Assembly (NCBI GenBank): GCA_947627345.1
Contig: CANQVS010000002.1
Location: 1-64,000 of the forward strand
Direction: 5' to 3'
Source: an uncultured Clostridia bacterium
Lineage (GTDB): Bacteria > Bacillota > Clostridia > Oscillospirales > Acutalibacteraceae
DNA: 64,000 nucleotides
The notes under the pieces were generated by a model. That model made no database searches, had not been told where the DNA came from, and saw only the letters and a program-made list of their open reading frames with translations. A program made the translations under genes and the position numbers. Below are positions 61,736-64,000 of this stretch, one piece after another (position 1 is the first letter of the stretch; each line of letters begins with the position of its first letter).

Positions 61736-63397
61736 TTATTTCCTAAGCAATAATCCGTTTTTTAAATCTTCTTTGGCTTGCGCCTTAACTTTAAAGTGCT
61801 GTTTTTTACCTGTAGCTGTTCTCGGAAAGTCATCAACTAAGCGGAAATATCTCGGAATTTGATATTTTGAAAGATTAGGAGAGCTTTTGCAAAATTCTAA
61901 AATTTCGGATACCGTAACGCTTTCGTCCTCAGGTATAACGTAGGCAACAACCGCTTCACCGCGTGTTTTATCGGGAACAGATGTAACAATACATTCTTTT
62001 ACTTTGTCAAAAATATTAATAGCTTCCTCAATACGGGTAGGATAAATATTTTCTCCCTTGCTTATTATCATATCGTCCTTACGTCCCGCAATTGTTATAA
62101 ACTGATTTTCGTCCCATGTACCGATGTCCCCTGTGTACATCCAGCCCTTATAGAACTTTTCCTTGGTTACCTTTTCATTGTTAACATAGCAGTAGGTTGT
62201 TTTTGCAGGGGATTTTATAATAATCTCTCCGTCCGTTTTGCCGTCTGTAGGAACTAATTCGTCAGGTTCTCCCTTTTTATCATCATAGATTTTTACAATT
62301 CTGACTTCGTCGTCAGTACAGCTTTTTCCCGCACTTCCCGACATTTCGGGTAAATCCTGCGGTCTTAAAAATGTATTCCAAAAAGATTCTGTTGTACCGT
62401 AACCGTTAAAAATATTTGGAGTAAGTATATTCTGAAAACGTATGCATTCTTGCTTTTCGAGCGGACTTCCCATAGTTACAATACCTTTAAGAGAGTTTAT
62501 ATTCTTGGGATGCTTTTCCTGTCGTGTAGCCAAAAGTCCGAGTACTGACGGAACGCCGATTAAAAATGTTATCGAATATTTTTCTACATAATCGAGAGTC
62601 GTTTTGGGGTGGAAATCTCTCATAATTATAATTTCCGCTCCGGCATAGAGGCTCGGAGTAAGTCCGCCCGAGTGAATACCTCCTCTGTGGAACCACGGCG
62701 TCATATTCATAGTTTTGTCATACGGAGAAAGCGGAAAGTGCATCATAACGTCGTGTGCCGAGAGAACCTCGTTTATATTATTAAGCGGAACTCCCTTTGG
62801 TGTACCTGTAGTACCCGAGGTCTGCAGGCGTAAAACCTCATCATAAATGTGAGGATTAAAGTCAATTGGAGGGTTAGATTCACTTTGATTTTCAACATAG
62901 TCCTCATATTTAATATGTCCCTCGGGAGCGCTCTCGTATTTTCCGATGCAGTCAGCCATAATAACTACCTTAGGCTTGTGAGTTGCAATTTCAAGAGCCT
63001 TGACAGCCGTTTCAACAATCGAACTGTCGTAAACATATACGGCAGGTTTGTTGTGGTCAATAATTTCCGCGGTTTCGCCCGGGGAAAGATTAAAATTCGC
63101 CGGGTTAGAGATAGCGCCGATTTTTTGAGGACTTATATATGAAAAAACAAAATACTCTGAATTATAAAGCTGATGAAAAACAATATCATTCTTTTTAATA
63201 CCGTCTTTTTTCATAGCGTTTGCAAATTTATTACACTCGGCGTTTAATTCGTTGTACGTCCATCTTTTTCCGCTTTGCGGGTCAAACAACGCAGGCTTAT
63301 CCGAAAATCTCATTACGTTTCTTAAAAAGCCGTTGAGCCATGTGTATTCGGATTCAAATGTTTCCTTGAACATTGTTATGTCGTATGTAAAGTCCAT
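61736..63397 (-). CDS. AMP-forming acyl-CoA/acyl-acid ligase
   Basis: Class I adenylate-forming enzyme, 553 aa. Motifs in order: LQTSGTTGTPKGVP (A3), FNGYGTTESFW (A5), MYTGDIGTWD (A7), GRKDDMIISKGENIYPTRIE (A8) and PRTATGKKQHFKV with the catalytic lysine (A10). It activates a carboxylic acid as the acyl-adenylate and usually transfers it to CoA or a carrier protein; the substrate is not predictable. It lies 45 bp downstream of a beta-ketoacyl synthase gene on the same strand, so acyl-ACP or polyketide-type chemistry is possible. Confidence 0.92.
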   Translation of the reverse strand: MDFTYDITMFKETFESEYTWLNGFLRNVMRFSDKPALFDPQSGKRWTYNELNAECNKFANAMKKDGIKKNDIVFHQLYNSEYFVFSYISPQKIGAISNPANFNLSPGETAEIIDHNKPAVYVYDSSIVETAVKALEIATHKPKVVIMADCIGKYESAPEGHIKYEDYVENQSESNPPIDFNPHIYDEVLRLQTSGTTGTPKGVPLNNINEVLSAHDVMMHFPLSPYDKTMNMTPWFHRGGIHSGGLTPSLYAGAEIIIMRDFHPKTTLDYVEKYSITFLIGVPSVLGLLATRQEKHPKNINSLKGIVTMGSPLEKQECIRFQNILTPNIFNGYGTTESFWNTFLRPQDLPEMSGSAGKSCTDDEVRIVKIYDDKKGEPDELVPTDGKTDGEIIIKSPAKTTYCYVNNEKVTKEKFYKGWMYTGDIGTWDENQFITIAGRKDDMIISKGENIYPTRIEEAINIFDKVKECIVTSVPDKTRGEAVVAYVIPEDESVTVSEILEFCKSSPNLSKYQIPRYFRLVDDFPRTATGKKQHFKVKAQAKEDLKNGLLLRK

Positions 63398-63442
63398 AAT
63401 TACTCCTTTTTGTTTCCGTTATGAGTGAAACACAATTAAAAT

Positions 63443-64000
63443 TTATCCTCCGTATTTTCCTACAATAACGCTGGAATTTTGTCCGCCAAATCCAAAGGCA
63501 TTTGACATAGCGTATTTAATATCGGCTTTTCTCGCCTTGTTTGCGATAAAGTCAATGTTGCAGTCGGGGATAGGATTTTCTAAATTTATTGTAGGAGGCA
63601 AAATTCCCGTTTCAATCGCTTTAATACAGGATATTACCTCAGTAATACCGCCTGCGCCCATCATATGGCCTGTTGCTCCCTTGGTGGAACTTACGAGAGG
63701 TGTGTTCTCGCCGAAAACTTCCATAACCGCGTGGGTTTCAACCTCATCGCCCTTTGGAGTTGAGGTTCCGTGAGCGTTAATATATCCAATGTCCTCGGGC
63801 TTTAATCCGGCTTCCCTTAAAGCCTGTTTCATACAAGCGATTGCGCCTTTTCCTTCGGGGTGCGGAGCTGTAACGTGATATGCATCGCAAGTGTTTCCGC
63901 AGGCTAAAAGCTCGCCGTAAATTTTAGCGCCTCTCGCTTTAGCGTGTTCCTCTGTTTCAAGAACTATTGCTCCGCCGCCTTCGCCTATAACGAAGCCGTC
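63443..64000 (-). CDS. fabF: 3-oxoacyl-ACP synthase II, C-terminal part (cut by window edge)
   Basis: Beta-ketoacyl-ACP synthase that elongates acyl chains by condensation with malonyl-ACP. About 185 residues, the frame open to the edge (DGFVIGEGGGAIVLE onward). Both catalytic histidines are seen (NAHGTSTPKGD; STKGATGHMMGAGG), along with NAFGFGGQNSSVIV. The cysteine part lies outside. Whether it serves fatty acid synthesis or a special pathway depends on genes beyond the window. Confidence 0.93.
   Translation of the reverse strand, partial: DGFVIGEGGGAIVLETEEHAKARGAKIYGELLACGNTCDAYHVTAPHPEGKGAIACMKQALREAGLKPEDIGYINAHGTSTPKGDEVETHAVMEVFGENTPLVSSTKGATGHMMGAGGITEVISCIKAIETGILPPTINLENPIPDCNIDFIANKARKADIKYAMSNAFGFGGQNSSVIVGKYGG

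Overview
The window looks like the chromosome of a low-GC, Gram-positive anaerobe of the class Clostridia, probably a starch-specialised Ruminococcus close to R. bromii. The evidence is the gene orders SRP RNA-dnaX-ybaB-recR-smpB-ssrA and ctsR-mcsA-mcsB-clpC, a T-box on pheST, a SAM-I riboswitch on metK, and several secreted proteins carrying CBM26-like starch-binding modules. One of those also carries a dockerin, as in amylosomes. The species name is inference; no 16S gene is present.

Layout: 1-2345 is the 3' part of ppdK. 2.4-6.9 kb is a tandem cluster of BspA-type (LRR_5) secreted proteins, two intact and two decayed. 6.9-9.0 kb has a LytTR/DUF3021 regulatory pair and cysE. 9.1-20.3 kb is rich in surface proteins: a transglutaminase-like protein, a cohesin-like protein with a lysine-rich tail, a GH13 amylase lipoprotein, and a 1193-aa dockerin/CBM26 metallophosphoesterase, with tspO and a small methyltransferase-GNAT-kinase operon between them (the kinase is broken by one stop codon). 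20.4-21.1 kb is a 180-bp tandem repeat grown from the tail of a tRNA-Lys gene, plus tRNA-His and tRNA-Arg. 21.2-49.7 kb is mostly housekeeping: CYTH fusion, ilvE, tmRNA-smpB-recR-ybaB-dnaX-SRP RNA, ilvBNC, zinc ATPase with its repressor, the clpC operon, SodC, ireB, pheST, nnrD, mazF, a membrane glycosyltransferase and metK. 50.1-58.0 kb is a second surface region: a Fn3-like protein, an ECF-type sigma/anti-sigma pair, a subtilase-LRR-CBM26 protein and a starch-binding protein with no enzyme domain. 58.1-59.2 kb holds a ~425-bp duplicated element ending in tRNA-Leu. The right end has a stand-alone glycyl-radical domain, an LCP protein, an AMP-forming ligase and part of fabF.

How the parts fit: the amylase, the starch-binding protein, the dockerin phosphatase, the protease and perhaps the cohesin-like protein could together form a surface system that binds starch granules and removes bonds, phosphate and protein from them. 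The least expected items are the starch-targeted phosphatase and protease, the repeat families derived from tRNA 3' ends, a ~70-bp element found beside three gene ends, and a shared ECF-like promoter (TGAAAC-N16-GACACTAA) in front of three envelope genes. All functional links are inferred from sequence alone.
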